Below, piece after piece: positions 11,205 through 21,388 of a DNA stretch of 64,000 nt. Under the pieces are notes generated by a model. That model was not told the DNA's origin and searched no databases. It saw only the letters and a program-made list of their open reading frames with translations. The stretch's first letter is position 1. The number at the start of each line of letters is the position of its first letter. The translations under genes were made by a program, and so were the position numbers. The DNA is from Ceratodon purpureus (Eukaryota; Streptophyta; Bryopsida; Pseudoditrichales; Ditrichaceae). Location: assembly GCA_014871385.1 (NCBI GenBank), contig CM026426.1:41705779-41769778 (forward strand). Reading direction: 5' to 3'.

Positions 11205-11870
11205 GTAAGGGTTGCGGGTTTTGTTGATGATGATATGTGGGGGGCCGCGAGCTTGGTACTGGGGGATTGTCTGTGAGTAGCAAATAGATCCGCAAGGTGT
11301 GAGGTTAAAGGTGCGTAAGACCCTGTTGTCAATGCCCCAAGTGGTGAGCTGGGAGTTGCGATTCCGATGCCAGACGCTGCTGCAAAGCAAGAGCTCGATG
11401 TTGCGAACCATATAGCTGCAGATGCAGTGAATACCGAGATTGGGGGTACGACTCTTGAAGCAGCCCTGGCCGCATTGAGTGAGATTGGGGTTTCGGAGGT
11501 GGCAGCAGCCATGGCTGCATGGACAGTAGTGAAGAATGCAAAGCACCCTACTGCCGTTGCTGCGAATTGAAATGTTGGGGATACGATTCTAGTACCAGGC
11601 AAGGCCGCGAATACTTCACCTACCATTGTCCCTAAACGTGACATTCAGGTTGCGAATCACGTAGCAGATCATTCTATTGAGGTGGGGGCGGATTCGGAGA
11701 TTGGGGCTGCGGAGGCTATGGCCGCAAGCATTCAGTCCATGGCCGCGGAGGAGATGCCCCTCATGAGAAGGGGGCTGCTCATAATTTGATTGGATTATAA
11801 CTCTTGTTTTTTATTGTTATATGATGTATTCATTTCAATTCTTATAATTGGTATACTGTATGTGTTGTAG

Positions 11871-11930
11871 GAGTTCACAGATCAAGTCACTGCGACTGAA
11901 GCTGATGGCCCTACTCCTGCAGAAACAGAG
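11871..11930 (+). pseudogene. Small exon, 60 nt
   Basis: Sharp borders, TTGTAG|GAG and GAG|GTAATT, enclose 20 codons (EFTDQVTATEADGPTPAETE). It is in phase with neighbouring exons. Confidence 0.55.
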
Positions 11931-12046
11931 GTAATTTAATCTTATTTGCCTTCTGTATTGAACATAGCATAGTATATTAAACTTCCTAAAGTAGTTATGT
12001 AAACTAAATCGGTAATTTGACATTGTCTTTGTTTCTTTGCTTTTAG

Positions 12047-12400
12047 GTATTCTCAGATGCACCTTTGTCCATCAGTTCTCCTATCACAGTGATCAATGTT
12101 TCCGACCTCTCGGATTCATTTGATCAGTCCTACTATAGGTGTGATATAGGAAACCCTGTAGGTTTAGGTAGTGGACCTCTCGAGGTCCACTCTTGTCTGT
12201 ACATGCCTACCTCTCCGGCCTATGAGCCTACATCCCCGGGCTACTTCCCTACTTCTCCACGACTTGGTACCCCGCCGATGTCTCCACCTTCTCCTTCCTC
12301 GCCTATTAGAGCGAGAAGGCCAGCCCATGTTGTCTTCGCCCTCCCGGCAATACTTCCATGCCCAGTGCAACAGACGAGGCGTTTTTGGAGGAGGCGGCGT
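12047..12400 (+). pseudogene. Exon with RNA polymerase II CTD-like heptads
   Basis: The acceptor TTTTAG|GTATTC precedes it. Residues coded at 12200-12262 are three consecutive heptads, YMPTSPA, YEPTSPG and YFPTSPR, followed by Ser-Pro rich sequence (PPMSPPSPSSP). These fit the YxPTSPx pattern of the RNA polymerase II C-terminal domain. The frame breaks soon after, and a better continuation is found in another frame. It could mimic CTD phosphorylation sites, or be convergent Pro/Ser low complexity. Confidence 0.55.
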
Positions 12401-12601
12401 CATTGGAACTGTAGACAGGCTAGGGAGTATTATAGCCGTGCTCCACGTACATAGTGTACTACTTTCTACTATTGATGATGATTGGTTTTCCAAAAGCGAT
12501 GTATCAGTACAAGAAGCTATTGTTCTATTCTTCTTCGTAATTGTTTCATTTATATGATCCTTGTCTTGGAATCAAGTCTAAACATGTATGACTTATGGCA
12601 G

Positions 12602-13185
12602 GTAACTCAGACATAGGATATGTTGCCAGCGCCATCTTGTCATACTGATTTGACGAATGCAGTGGACAGTGAATTGGGACATCGTGTACAGCACAAAGTG
12701 GACTCCATCGGCGTCATCAACAATCTCCGAATACTTCCAAAGACAAAGTCGCGTATCCTAGTTCTCCTTTGCAGAATGCTCTCAATGGCAAGAGTGCGAC
12801 CTGTAGGAGAAATGGGAGTTCAACATTTGGAGCGAGAGTTTGTCAAAGGCTATAGAGATGGAGACCGAGTCATGTACATTTCCATGTACAACCACAAAGA
12901 GAAGACAGCCAATGTCACTGAGGAGATCAAGGCTGAATGGAGCCCTTGCTGGCAAAAAGTCAATGATGCTTTCGAAGATGAGCTGTTGGCTGACTCGGAT
13001 TTGAAGGAGTTCTCTGGGAAAATGTTCTATGTCTAGGAAGGTAACCATTGCCTTGCCACATGGTTCAGACATATCAACAAGCTTCAGAGCGACGATCCAG
13101 CGTGGCACATTTCTGTGCATTGCATTGTTCTTGACCCACGCGGTCATGTTGGAAACCTTCTTCATGCCATGCATGACATCAACTA
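12602..13185 (+). pseudogene. ParB/sulfiredoxin-like domain exon
   Basis: After GGCAG|GTAACT the frame gives ARVRPVGEMGVQHLEREFVKGY, then KMFYV, a TAG at 13034-13036, EGNHCLATWFRHINK, HISVHCIVLDPRG and HAMHDIN. The sequence VxEGNHxLATW resembles the DGxHRxxA signature of ParB/RepB/Srx-type domains, and the 'VRPV...LEREF' segment sits where ParB proteins set up that site. In this copy the expected Arg is Cys and the residue before Glu-Gly is a stop. ParB domains bind DNA or hydrolyse CTP in prokaryotes; activity here is unknown. A C-terminal methyltransferase partner, as downstream here, supports the reading. Confidence 0.5.
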
Positions 13186-13280
13186 ATAAGAATTAACTCC
13201 CTCTACTTTGTCCACACCTCTTGAATGCCGATTCAACTCGTACTTTATGCATATTATTAACTCCCGTCCATTTGTTCAAG

Positions 13281-13765
13281 TCTACGGAAAATGATCACGT
13301 GAAGAGTAATATTCCGGCAAAACTTTATCGTATTCGCTCCTTAGGTGTCATGAAATTGGAGGAATTCAAGGATCTGCTTACACCACAGGAGTATGCTTTA
13401 TCATTGAATCACAAACCAGCTACTCCATCCTGGTTTACCTTGCCAACAACAGTATTCATCACTTTTCTTTATCGTGTAAGCACTTGTTCCTCCCTCCCTC
13501 ACGCTTCCATTCGACAATTGAATTACGCTGCTTCATAAAGTCGCTAAAACATAACTCTGTGTTCCAACGAGAAATTGTGGTTGCTGCTGACGAAGCTGCC
13601 AGAATCTACAAAGAGACAATACCCACTGAAGACCAAACCGCGACTGGTGTTTGGGATGCCATGACTGCGGCTTCAAACAACATGGTGGAATCCATTAAGA
13701 GGAAGGACTTCACCAAGTACTTGGCGATTGCAAATCCCAAGAACGGTGACGACTTCCTCAATGAA
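13281..13765 (+). pseudogene. Two middle exons, helical
   Basis: 13281-13475 ends at CGT|GTAAGC; about 13540-13765 ends at GAA|GTGAGA. The products are helical and mixed charge, with KLEEFKDLLTPQEYALSL and AADEAARIYKETIPTEDQ. No known motif. No stop inside either exon. Confidence 0.5.
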
Positions 13766-13945
13766 GTGAGACCCTTACCATGGTTGAGTTTAGAATTTCG
13801 TTTGACTACAACATAATTGAATTCATGTTTATAAAGCTTTCTCTACTTGTTGCAGATTAATCGGCATTTCAGTGACATCCCTAAACCTGAGATGTCACTC
13901 GATAAGCTTCAGAAGATTGTACTAGCAGCCGTTGAGGCCAAATAC

Positions 13946-13949
13946 AAGG
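13946..13949 (+). repeat. MITE target-site duplication AAGG (left)
   Basis: AAGG here and at 14705-14708 flank the MITE. CAAGG as a 5-bp duplication is also possible because the element ends in G/C runs. Confidence 0.6.
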
Positions 13950-14704
13950 GGGGGGGGGGGGGGGGGGGGGGAGCACAATAAAGTGGACCACAAAGTGCAA
14001 AATGTGACCACTAACAAGTGAATATGAAGTGTGCTGTTTTTGAAGGCTCAAAGCTGATTTTGGGGATTTTGGTGTAGTTTTTGAGCATTTTAGTCACTTT
14101 CTAAGGTGTCACAAGGTATTTTACACACACCTTCATAAAAAAAACATCTCGAATTGAAACTAAATTTGACCACTAGTTCTAAATCATCAAAATGAACCTT
14201 TCTAAAGTCTTGATTTCTTCATTTGGGGCCCTCTATTGTCTTTTAATGATGTTTTTTTTCAATTTAAAAAACAATGTTCGGTGAAAAAAAAGTGACAAAA
14301 AGTATCGCGGAAGAGACCCTCTTAAAAAGCATCCTTGCGATACTTTTGGAACCCTAAATCAATCAATGAGTATATGAATTGACTATTTTAGAATACCTTT
14401 TAAACATACGGAGGGCCCGGCAAAATCAAAAGTGATTTCGGACAAAACCCTAAACCGTTTTGTTCACTTTTCCAAATGAGTCCATTCACTTTGCCCGGGT
14501 TCGATGTCTCTGTTTTCCATTGTAAACTCAATGTCCTCTCTCGCAACTTTGGGAAGTTGAAGAAGATCAAGTCTACTTTCCGTATCCCAAACTTAATCAT
14601 GCATTGACATAACATAGATCCCACTTTCCCTAGTATTTACAGAAGGGGCTGAAATTGGTGAAAAGATAAGCACTTTTTTGGTTCACTTTATTGTGCTTCC
14701 CCCC
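13950..14704 (-). mobile_element. MITE family Y, copy 1
   Basis: About 755 bases with terminal inverted repeats of about 30 bp: GGGGGGAAGCACAATAAAG at one end and its complement at the other. It is homologous to 21818-22555 in the opposite orientation. No transposase. The outer G run of the left end has grown to 24 G (13948-13971). The 74-codon frames inside are shadows. Confidence 0.85.
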
Positions 14705-14924
14705 AAGGCTCGTTGGTTGAGGTGGTGGAACTTATCTCTAAGTTCCCGATTGTCTTACAGATTTCTACCACTTAAATTCAAGGATACCGAATTTGACCCA
14801 TGGTTGAACAAGGCCTCATTCTGGGCTGGGGTACAGTTTCTTAAAAAACCTTTCCAATTACCTTATCCATTATTCTCTTCCTCGATTCATTCTCATTGCT
14901 AATGAATTGAATTCTGAATTACAG

Positions 14925-15166
14925 TTGGAGGAAGCCGTCATCAACGAATTTGAGGACATATGCAAGGCGGAGAACCTCGTTATCAATTAGAAGGCATTTC
15001 CTGAAGTCCAAGAGCCGGGCGATTATGTGGAGAGTTCACGTATTCTATTGTGGGACAAGGCCTTCCCTACGTTCATTGGAAAATTGGATGATAAGCCCTT
15101 CGACAAGAAGTCCATTTTCGCTAAATTCCCTAGAACCGCTCAGGTTGTCAAGCGGGTTACTTACCG
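14925..15166 (+). pseudogene. Exon with one TAG
   Basis: Opens after AATTACAG and closes at CCG|GTACGT. The product contains FEDICKAENLVIN, TAG (14988-14990), then KAFPEVQEPGDYVESSRILL and KRVTYR. The TAG is one C-to-T step from CAG. Confidence 0.55.
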
Positions 15167-15255
15167 GTACGTTACTTTCCTTTGTCAGATTCAAATTCCA
15201 TAATGAGCTCTCTGTATCTTTCTCATTCTAACCTTCTCCATATTGGTTTCCTTAG

Positions 15256-15927
15256 GTACTTTAAGCGCGAGCCTTTTCTGAAGGGGGCCATCAAGGTTTA
15301 GCAGCTCCCTAAGTACTTAAGTGCCTGGACGTCGAGAACCTCGGACTAGTGTATGTACTCTCCCCAACACTTGAAAAGGTACAAAGCTCCTCACTTGGTT
15401 GAGGGATGCAGGTATCTTGATTGCACTCGTGGTTTCACGATTGACTAAGAGGCGGACGTCAAGACTCTACATGATGGGTGTGAGGTTGTGGTGGAGGACT
15501 CCGTGGATGATCAGAAGGTCGGGAAGGAGAGCAGGATCAATCTTCTGCTCCTCCACTGAAGAGAGGGAGAGGAAGGCGACTGAAATCTCTACGTTCTCAG
15601 TGAGAGGCATCACAGCAGACTAGGGCGAAGTCTTCCGCGCCAGGTCAGAAGGCACCAGAGCCCTCTCTAGGTAATGTCGTTACGAACCCTTCTCCAACTT
15701 CTTCGCCGGCTCCTTCCTCGATCAGTGCTTCCGAGGTCACTAGAGGTCTCCTTGAGCAAAGGAAGACCAAGTAGTTCCCGCAGACTACTTCTTCTGCTGG
15801 AACTCCGCTATCCACACAGGTTTATGTCATCAACTCCTCTATGGATTCAGTTATGCTTCGACAGAAGGAGCTCTCAGACATGGGTGGCGATCAGGAATGG
15901 AACAAGGCTGTAGACATCGTTAGAAAG
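15256..15927 (+). pseudogene. Eroded exon before the methyltransferase
   Basis: Begins after CCTTAG with YFKREPFLKGAIKV. It contains TAG at 15299 and 15347, TAA at 15446, a frameshift near 15500, TGA at 15601 and TAG at 15772. It then reads clearly through a Pro/Ser/Thr-rich linker into QKELSDMGGDQEWNKAVD and closes at AAAG|GTATGA. The linker probably separates the ParB-like half from the methyltransferase half. Confidence 0.5.
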
Positions 15928-16015
15928 GTATGATCCGTTGCTTACTGCTTTCCCTTCAATACGTACATTACTGTAAATCTTATAGTGTCTAACTCTGTTT
16001 TCATGGTTCCTCTAG

Positions 16016-16987
16016 TTTGGAGCAGGCGGCCAAAACCGCATTTCTCATCGTTGCAAACAGCAGAATCACTTGGGATTCGACTTGATCATTGCCGACATCC
16101 TTGAGAATCTTCCCGTCCCTTCGGTATCCGATCCCCCCTACGTCACTCCATCTTGGAACAAATGTCATAAGGAGTATTTGGAGGACCTCTTCGAATTTGC
16201 AAGACATTACTTGCAATACGATGGTGCTCTTTGCATAATCCACAACAACGACCAAGACCTGGTTGGGCATATTTCTGTACAGGCTAAGGACAATTCCTTC
16301 GTGCAGCACCGAGACTGGTGGGGCTTCCATGCACTAGGCTTGGCTCACCCTACGATCCCCGGCTCATTGGTATGTACATGATAATCATTCCTTGTCTTTG
16401 CATTGTGCTAAACTTTCTTAATATTTATACTCACATATTTTGGTGTCTCGCAGTCTCTTCGCTTCTGGGTGCGCGTCTTCATCCGTGATGGCCATCCCCC
16501 ATCGAAGTTTTCTTTTCAAATGAAGAAATCCGATGTCGTATACATCGACCTCCACATTACCGAGAGTGATGCCATTCTCAACTTCACCGATTTGGAATTG
16601 CAGCACATGAATGGGGACGTACGGTGGAGAGGGCCAAGGGAGATGATGCAGACCATAATTGAAGAGATGTCCAAGCCCGGAGACATAGTCTTTGAGTGGA
16701 TGGCTGCAACAGGTAATCTTATATAAACTGTTTCTGCATTTCCGTTCCTATGATTTTCTCCACAGGGTCTTAATTGTTTATTCTTGTGCTACATGTTTCA
16801 GGGGCCTCCATCAAGGCTTGCCAGAGTATTGGTCGCCATATTATAACTTGTGAGGAGGACGAAGCCATATTCAACGCCCTTCTCAAACCATATATGGCTA
16901 CGTCTTCCGCCATGGGCCCTCCTAAACATCCTAGACCGGCAGCAGTTGAAGAAGCACCTCCAAAGAGACCACGACAAGATAAGTACT
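16016..16987 (+). pseudogene. DNA amino-methyltransferase domain (three intact exons)
   Basis: Exons 16016-16369, 16454-16712 and 16802-16987 join in phase without stops. Early on comes FDLIIAD, then SDPPYVTPSW, then a helix and YDGALCIIHN. This fits motif IV (DPPY) and the following strands of the N6-adenine/N4-cytosine methyltransferase family (N6_N4_Mtase). Late in the domain, KPGDIVFEWMAATG then ASIKACQSIGRHIITCEED fits motif I (the SAM-binding 'GDxVxDxFxGxG' strand and 'lGRxxxxxE'). Motif IV before motif I is the beta-class order. The motif I loop is not ideal (EWMAATG rather than DPFxGTG), and DPPY lies 12 residues after DLIIAD, so activity is uncertain. A basic tail (PPKRPRQDK) follows. 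Confidence 0.65.
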
Positions 16988-17093
16988 GTAAGTTCTACTT
17001 TACATTTTCTAAATTCGGGGTTAGTTCTCTTTGCTTCTTTATCGATTCCCTCTTCACCCACTCATTCTTACCACTATCGATTTTCTCTTGCAG

Positions 17094-17367
17094 AGTAGTT
17101 GCAGCAACACCGCCACGTAGGCCAACACCCGTGTGTATTCCATCGTGGCGTCTTCATTCCAGCCCAATTCAGTCTTATGTACTTCCGGACTATGCAGAGG
17201 GCTTAGCACAAGCGCTTGAATCTGGTGCACTTAGATATGTTCCTAGTCGGCCCACTAGTTTTGATCCCAGGGCCCTTCTATTTGTCGATGAAGAGGGTGT
17301 AGAAGGAGATTTTGAGTCATCGGGTTCTGAGAGTGGAAGTAGCGATTGTAGCATGTTCTCAGTTTGA
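17094..17367 (+). pseudogene. Last exon, Pro/Ser-rich and acidic tail
   Basis: Follows TCTTGCAG. The open frame ends at a TGA at 17365-17367 after a Ser/Glu/Asp-rich C-terminus (SSGSESGSSD). The frame does not join perfectly to 16987, which suggests a small indel or another splice site. Confidence 0.45.
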
Positions 17368-17712
17368 AAGAGGCCTCCGTCTATCATTCTTTTCATTTGA
17401 TTTGATTTGATTTCAGTGAAGTTGATTACATACTCCATCGTCTACTCTACTGCAAACCACTTAAAGTATTCATGATTCTCATTTCTAGTTTATATTCGTG
17501 TATGTAAAGGTCTACAATTGCAAGTCTTTTTAGCTCTTAATTCTCATATGCTTGAAGGAAAAACCACTTCAGTGATGAAGTTATTTTAGTCTGCAAATTC
17601 TGTTCTGCACACTAGACAATACTAACATGAACAACTAAAATGCTCAAAATATATAGAGTACTCTAATTTTTTCCTTTATCAATGAACAAAATCTCACATT
17701 TCCATAGCCATG

Positions 17713-18264
17713 TTACCTATTCTTGGGAGAGATCCAGATACCATCTCTCGAAGAAATTTTCTCTCCTTCCGGCACATCCAAGACCTCATTCCCATTGGCC
17801 CATAGCAATGTCCTCAACTGATCTAACTCAACGCAACTAAGTTCTCCAAGGGACGCTGTCTCTAACCTCTCATTGTAAATTGCAGTTGCAAGTTTCCAAG
17901 AACTCCTAAAAACACTCCAGTTGATGTTGAACCGATTAACTTTGTATTCGTCCTTCGGACTCCAATGGCGACCCTCATACGTAAAGTAATCCCACCTCGC
18001 TAGCCGAAGGCATGCGTATTCAGGACTGCTATCAATCTCACGGTTCCACCTCTTCGACACAGCACGAGCGTTCTCTACGTCTTCAAACGTGATTACCGTC
18101 GGGGGAGTCCAACCCTGCATTGCACTACTACCTATATGATCCCACGGGTTAGGCCCATCCGCCATCCGCTTCAGCAAATCCTGTAAAATCATTTCACAGG
18201 CAACGACCTCAAATGAATCGCCCATACCTTCAAACAACTCCCTAGCAAGTACAACAGAAACCAT
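17713..18264 (-). CDS. F-box-like protein, 183 aa, intact
   Basis: A complete minus-strand ORF from the ATG at 18264. Near the N-terminus, EMILQDLLKRMADG, then after a loop ENARAVSKRWNREIDSSPEY, resembles an F-box (the 'a..VsKrWn..i.s' end is the clearest part). The rest has short helical stretches (LSCVELDQLRTLLW) but no recognised repeat. F-box proteins pair with SKP1 in ubiquitin ligases; here that role is inferred from a weak match. The ORF is uninterrupted, unlike its neighbours, so it may be a working gene or a young transposed copy. It is convergent with the methyltransferase gene. Confidence 0.5.
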   Translation of the reverse strand: MVSVVLARELFEGMGDSFEVVACEMILQDLLKRMADGPNPWDHIGSSAMQGWTPPTVITFEDVENARAVSKRWNREIDSSPEYACLRLARWDYFTYEGRHWSPKDEYKVNRFNINWSVFRSSWKLATAIYNERLETASLGELSCVELDQLRTLLWANGNEVLDVPEGEKISSRDGIWISPKNR

Positions 18265-18296
18265 TGAGCTAATACAACTTCAAGGACGTATGCCAA

Positions 18297-18306
18297 GGTT
18301 TATATA
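18297..18306 (-). promoter_or_regulatory. Possible TATA box of the F-box-like gene
   Basis: On the minus strand the word TCTATATAAA lies about 35 bases before the ATG. If used, the 5' leader would be very short. Confidence 0.4.
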
Positions 18307-20968
18307 GATCATCGCTTGACACTTAAGCTAGGAATGGTCTTATCTAAAGACGAAGAATTCTTCGACCAAGACATGCAGTCTGACTTGGTATACATCTTGG
18401 TTTCAGCAACTCCATTATTGTAAACGAACTCTGAAATATTCTACGAAGTTTTAAGACCATTTCTTCTTGCTTGTTTCGAGTTTTTTTTTCCTTATAATTA
18501 TCTACATTATCTATTCAATCTTTACCGCTGTGATTTAAAAACATCATGCAGGAATAGTCGTATCTACATCCAATAAGGGACCAAATCTAAAGGATTGTTT
18601 GCATGACGTCATCATGACATCGGCCCTAATTTGTAACTCAGTAAACAAACTTAAGAAATTCTTACCAGAGAAAACCCTGAATTCCACGGTAATATACTCT
18701 TTCACTAAAATAAGTAACAAAATCATGCCTTATTTTAGTAACTTTCCACGGTTATAGGGTCTACTTTGCTTTTGAAAATTTGGCTAATTGTCAATTCTGT
18801 GCTCTCCATTCTGTGCTCTCCGCTCTCCGCTCACATACAAACTTTCCCCGACACTAGTGCAAGATTATTTTTTACACATAAATACATTCACATGAAATGT
18901 AAAGAGACAGACCTTTATTCCATTGAAAACCAGAATCCTAAACTAATGCAAACATCACGACTACAATCCAAACTGAGACATTGATCACATTCAATTCAAT
19001 TACCATTAAAATGTTTTAGAATAGACAAGTGTTTAACCTTTTAAAAATGATGGAAATATTTACTCTTATTCAAGAAATGCTAATCAATCAAAACGATGTT
19101 CTCGACTTAAATAATAGGCATGTGAATTGTCTCAAACTTAATCAATTCAATAAACGTTCTACCCTAACTATTATTCATACAATATTAAAAGGTTATAGAA
19201 TAAAGTAAATTGAAGAGTTAATTTAAATAATTCTAAATATTAAATCTTATTTAAATATGGGACCTTTACGAATTTAAATGGCATATGATTTTTTTCCAAA
19301 TCTATGAAGTTTCTATATGACACAAGACAAAACTACTATGGCCACGCAAAAATAGAGTTTGAGAAATATTTTGAAATTTTATACTTATAGCATTTGAAAT
19401 TCTTACATCTGTAGCAATAAATCATACGGTGCTCTCAAATATATATATTTCATCTTTTATTATTTGTTAGGTCTATAATAATTTTATCAACAGGAATTTT
19501 TAAACATGCATTGAAAATAATACAATATTTTAATAACATACTTTCCTAACTTATATTCTTACAAGTTCAAAAGTATTAAAATGATGTAAATACATAAATT
19601 TAGATTAATCCAAATATGTAATCTTATTTAAATTATCCAAATTGTAAGTCTTATAAGATTGATTCTCATAGTTGTTTGTAGCAATTGACATTCTAAACAT
19701 AGCATTGTCAAAATCTTGTTTACGATATCGGATTCATATTATAAACACATAAATCTCTTTCAACTTCTACGACTCTTGAGTAAAAATTTATAATGTAATG
19801 TATTGCTTGACTACAAAAAGAGTTGTTCAAAAAATCAAGGCCCTAAATTTTGTGTTATCTTTAAATACAATAAACTTGTATATTTGTGTAATCCTAATAA
19901 AATAAATATAAATATGTCTTAAGATAGTATTTCGTCTAATTCAGCGAAATATGTCTTTTATCTAATAAACATGAAATTTTTTATATTAAGCAATTTCTAC
20001 ATGTTTAATTTTATTTTTGATGAAAAATATTAATTAAGGAACTTGTATATTTGTTATTTAAAAAATGTGCTTATGTTTAAAATATGGAAGGAAAATCTAA
20101 AGAGCATTTTTTTATATGTAATGAAGATTAGGTACTTCACAATTATTTTTGATATATAAACATCCATTTGTTTGCATCAAAAATCCAAAAAATGATTTTC
20201 CATCCTTTTTAGATTTTCATTAAACTTAGATAGGGTTGGGCAACGACGCCCTCCATTCACACTAGAGTTACGAATGGGAGACACAGTTGGCCTAACCCAC
20301 ATGAGTCCTTAGGTCTCTAATAGTAATTCCTATTAAAACCAAAAAAAACAGGTTTACTAAAACTTATGGAATTAACATTGTGGAGTCTAAACACCGAATT
20401 GTCTATCTTTAAAGTAATTTTTTAAAGAATGTAATTATCACTTTCTCATTGACCAAATCACATTAAAACAAATGAAAACAAAATGGTTTCTGTGATATCC
20501 AATTTGCAATTCTTTTGAATATCAAAATTGCAGTTCAGTCAATTTGATATAAAAAAAACCAATATTACACAATGCAAGCCGGATTTCAAATATTGCAATA
20601 CCTATATACATATATGTATATGCATTTTTTCCTAATCATTATAATTCGAATCCGAATAAATAAACCCTAAATAACTATCTAGCCGATCTTAAAAAGGATG
20701 TGGGAAAACACATACAATAAAGTAATATAAAAACACTTGTGCTTATAAAAAATAAATAATGAACTCAAGATACCTGTACTTAATAATTAAAAATAATCAT
20801 AATATAATCTCATTGATTTCATAATTTCAAAATGTATTTATCTATTTATATAATCTGAATACGAAACGGAGTTTATATTTGTGTATATAAACATATACAT
20901 ATTCCAAAAAAAATAGAAATTGTAATATACCTACACCATTCAGCGCAAAATATATACATGAATTAAAA

Positions 20969-20970
<2 letters not shown>
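18307..20970. other. AT-rich intergenic DNA
   Basis: No gene supported. The inverted GGAGAGC copy lies at 18800-18833 and a CCACGGTTATAGGGTC word at 18748-18763. The rest is AT-rich with only short frames. Confidence 0.7.
18800..18833. repeat. Inverted copy of the GGAGAGC motif
   Basis: TGTGCTCTCC.. then CCATTCTGTGCTCTCCGC. This is the reverse complement of the motif at 665-690 with a C/T difference. Confidence 0.6.

Positions 20971-21032
<62 letters not shown>
20971..21032. repeat. (TA)n microsatellite
   Basis: About 62 bases of alternating A/T. Confidence 0.95.
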
Positions 21033-21034
<2 letters not shown>

Positions 21035-21329
21035 ATAAAGGAAAAATTATATATTCAAACCCATGTACTCATTTGAATGAACCTTAATTTCAATATTGAA
21101 AGAGAATTTAAACATAACATGTGATTAGAAACTTAATGGTACAAGATTTTTCATAAAATTTTAAGTGCATTATATATATCTGAATTGGTGGCAGAGCAAT
21201 GTAAATATTGAACCTAAGATGCATATACATAATAATGAAAAATATTCACAATACTATTTCATTGATCTGATATTTTGTAAACATATTTACCTCTTCATAT
21301 AATATTCATATTATATGTACCAATATTTG

Positions 21330-21340
<11 letters not shown>

Positions 21341-21386
<46 letters not shown>
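21341..21386. repeat. (TA)n microsatellite
   Basis: About 46 bases of alternating A/T. The surrounding 21033-21813 is AT-rich with no gene seen. Confidence 0.95.

Positions 21387-21388
<2 letters not shown>

Larger units (their letters stand above)
13856..14830 (+). pseudogene. Exon split by a MITE
   Basis: The acceptor TTGCAG|ATTAAT opens an exon (INRHFSDIPKPEM...VEAKYK) that runs into a G tract at 13948. After the MITE and one AAGG target copy, the same frame resumes at 14709 (ARWLRWWNLSLSS) and ends at a donor at 14831. The clean join shows the insertion hit a coding exon. Confidence 0.65.
6544..17367 (+). pseudogene. Multi-exon ParB-like / amino-methyltransferase gene, interrupted
   Basis: A rightward intron-containing gene can be followed across this region once two insertions are removed (6817-10339 and 13950-14704). 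Exon pieces with GT..AG borders: 6544-6816 plus 10345-10512; 10623-11204; 11871-11930; from 12047; from 12602; 13281-13475; about 13540-13765; 13856-13949 plus 14709-14830; 14925-15166; from 15256 to 15927; 16016-16369; 16454-16712; 16802-16987; 17094-17367. The order of parts is a basic N-terminus, an Arg-Gly and acidic region, CTD-like heptads, a ParB-like domain, a helical middle and a DNA amino-methyltransferase domain. In-frame stops lie at 10480 (TGA), 13034, 14988, 15299, 15347 (TAG), 15446 (TAA), 15601 (TGA) and 15772 (TAG), with probable frameshifts near 11.3 and 12.4 kb. The methyltransferase exons have no internal stop. The copy is decayed; the architecture is inferred by eye. Confidence 0.6.

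Noticed and set aside
10831-11644. Minus-strand ORFs of 154-254 codons
   Set aside because: Antisense to the Arg-Gly/acidic exon, whose plus-strand reading has splice borders and continues in neighbouring exons.
2628-15774. TAG read as a sense codon (recoded genetic code)
   Set aside because: TAA and TGA stops and frameshifts also occur in the same genes, and the intact frames (family X, F-box-like) end normally. Decay is the simpler explanation.
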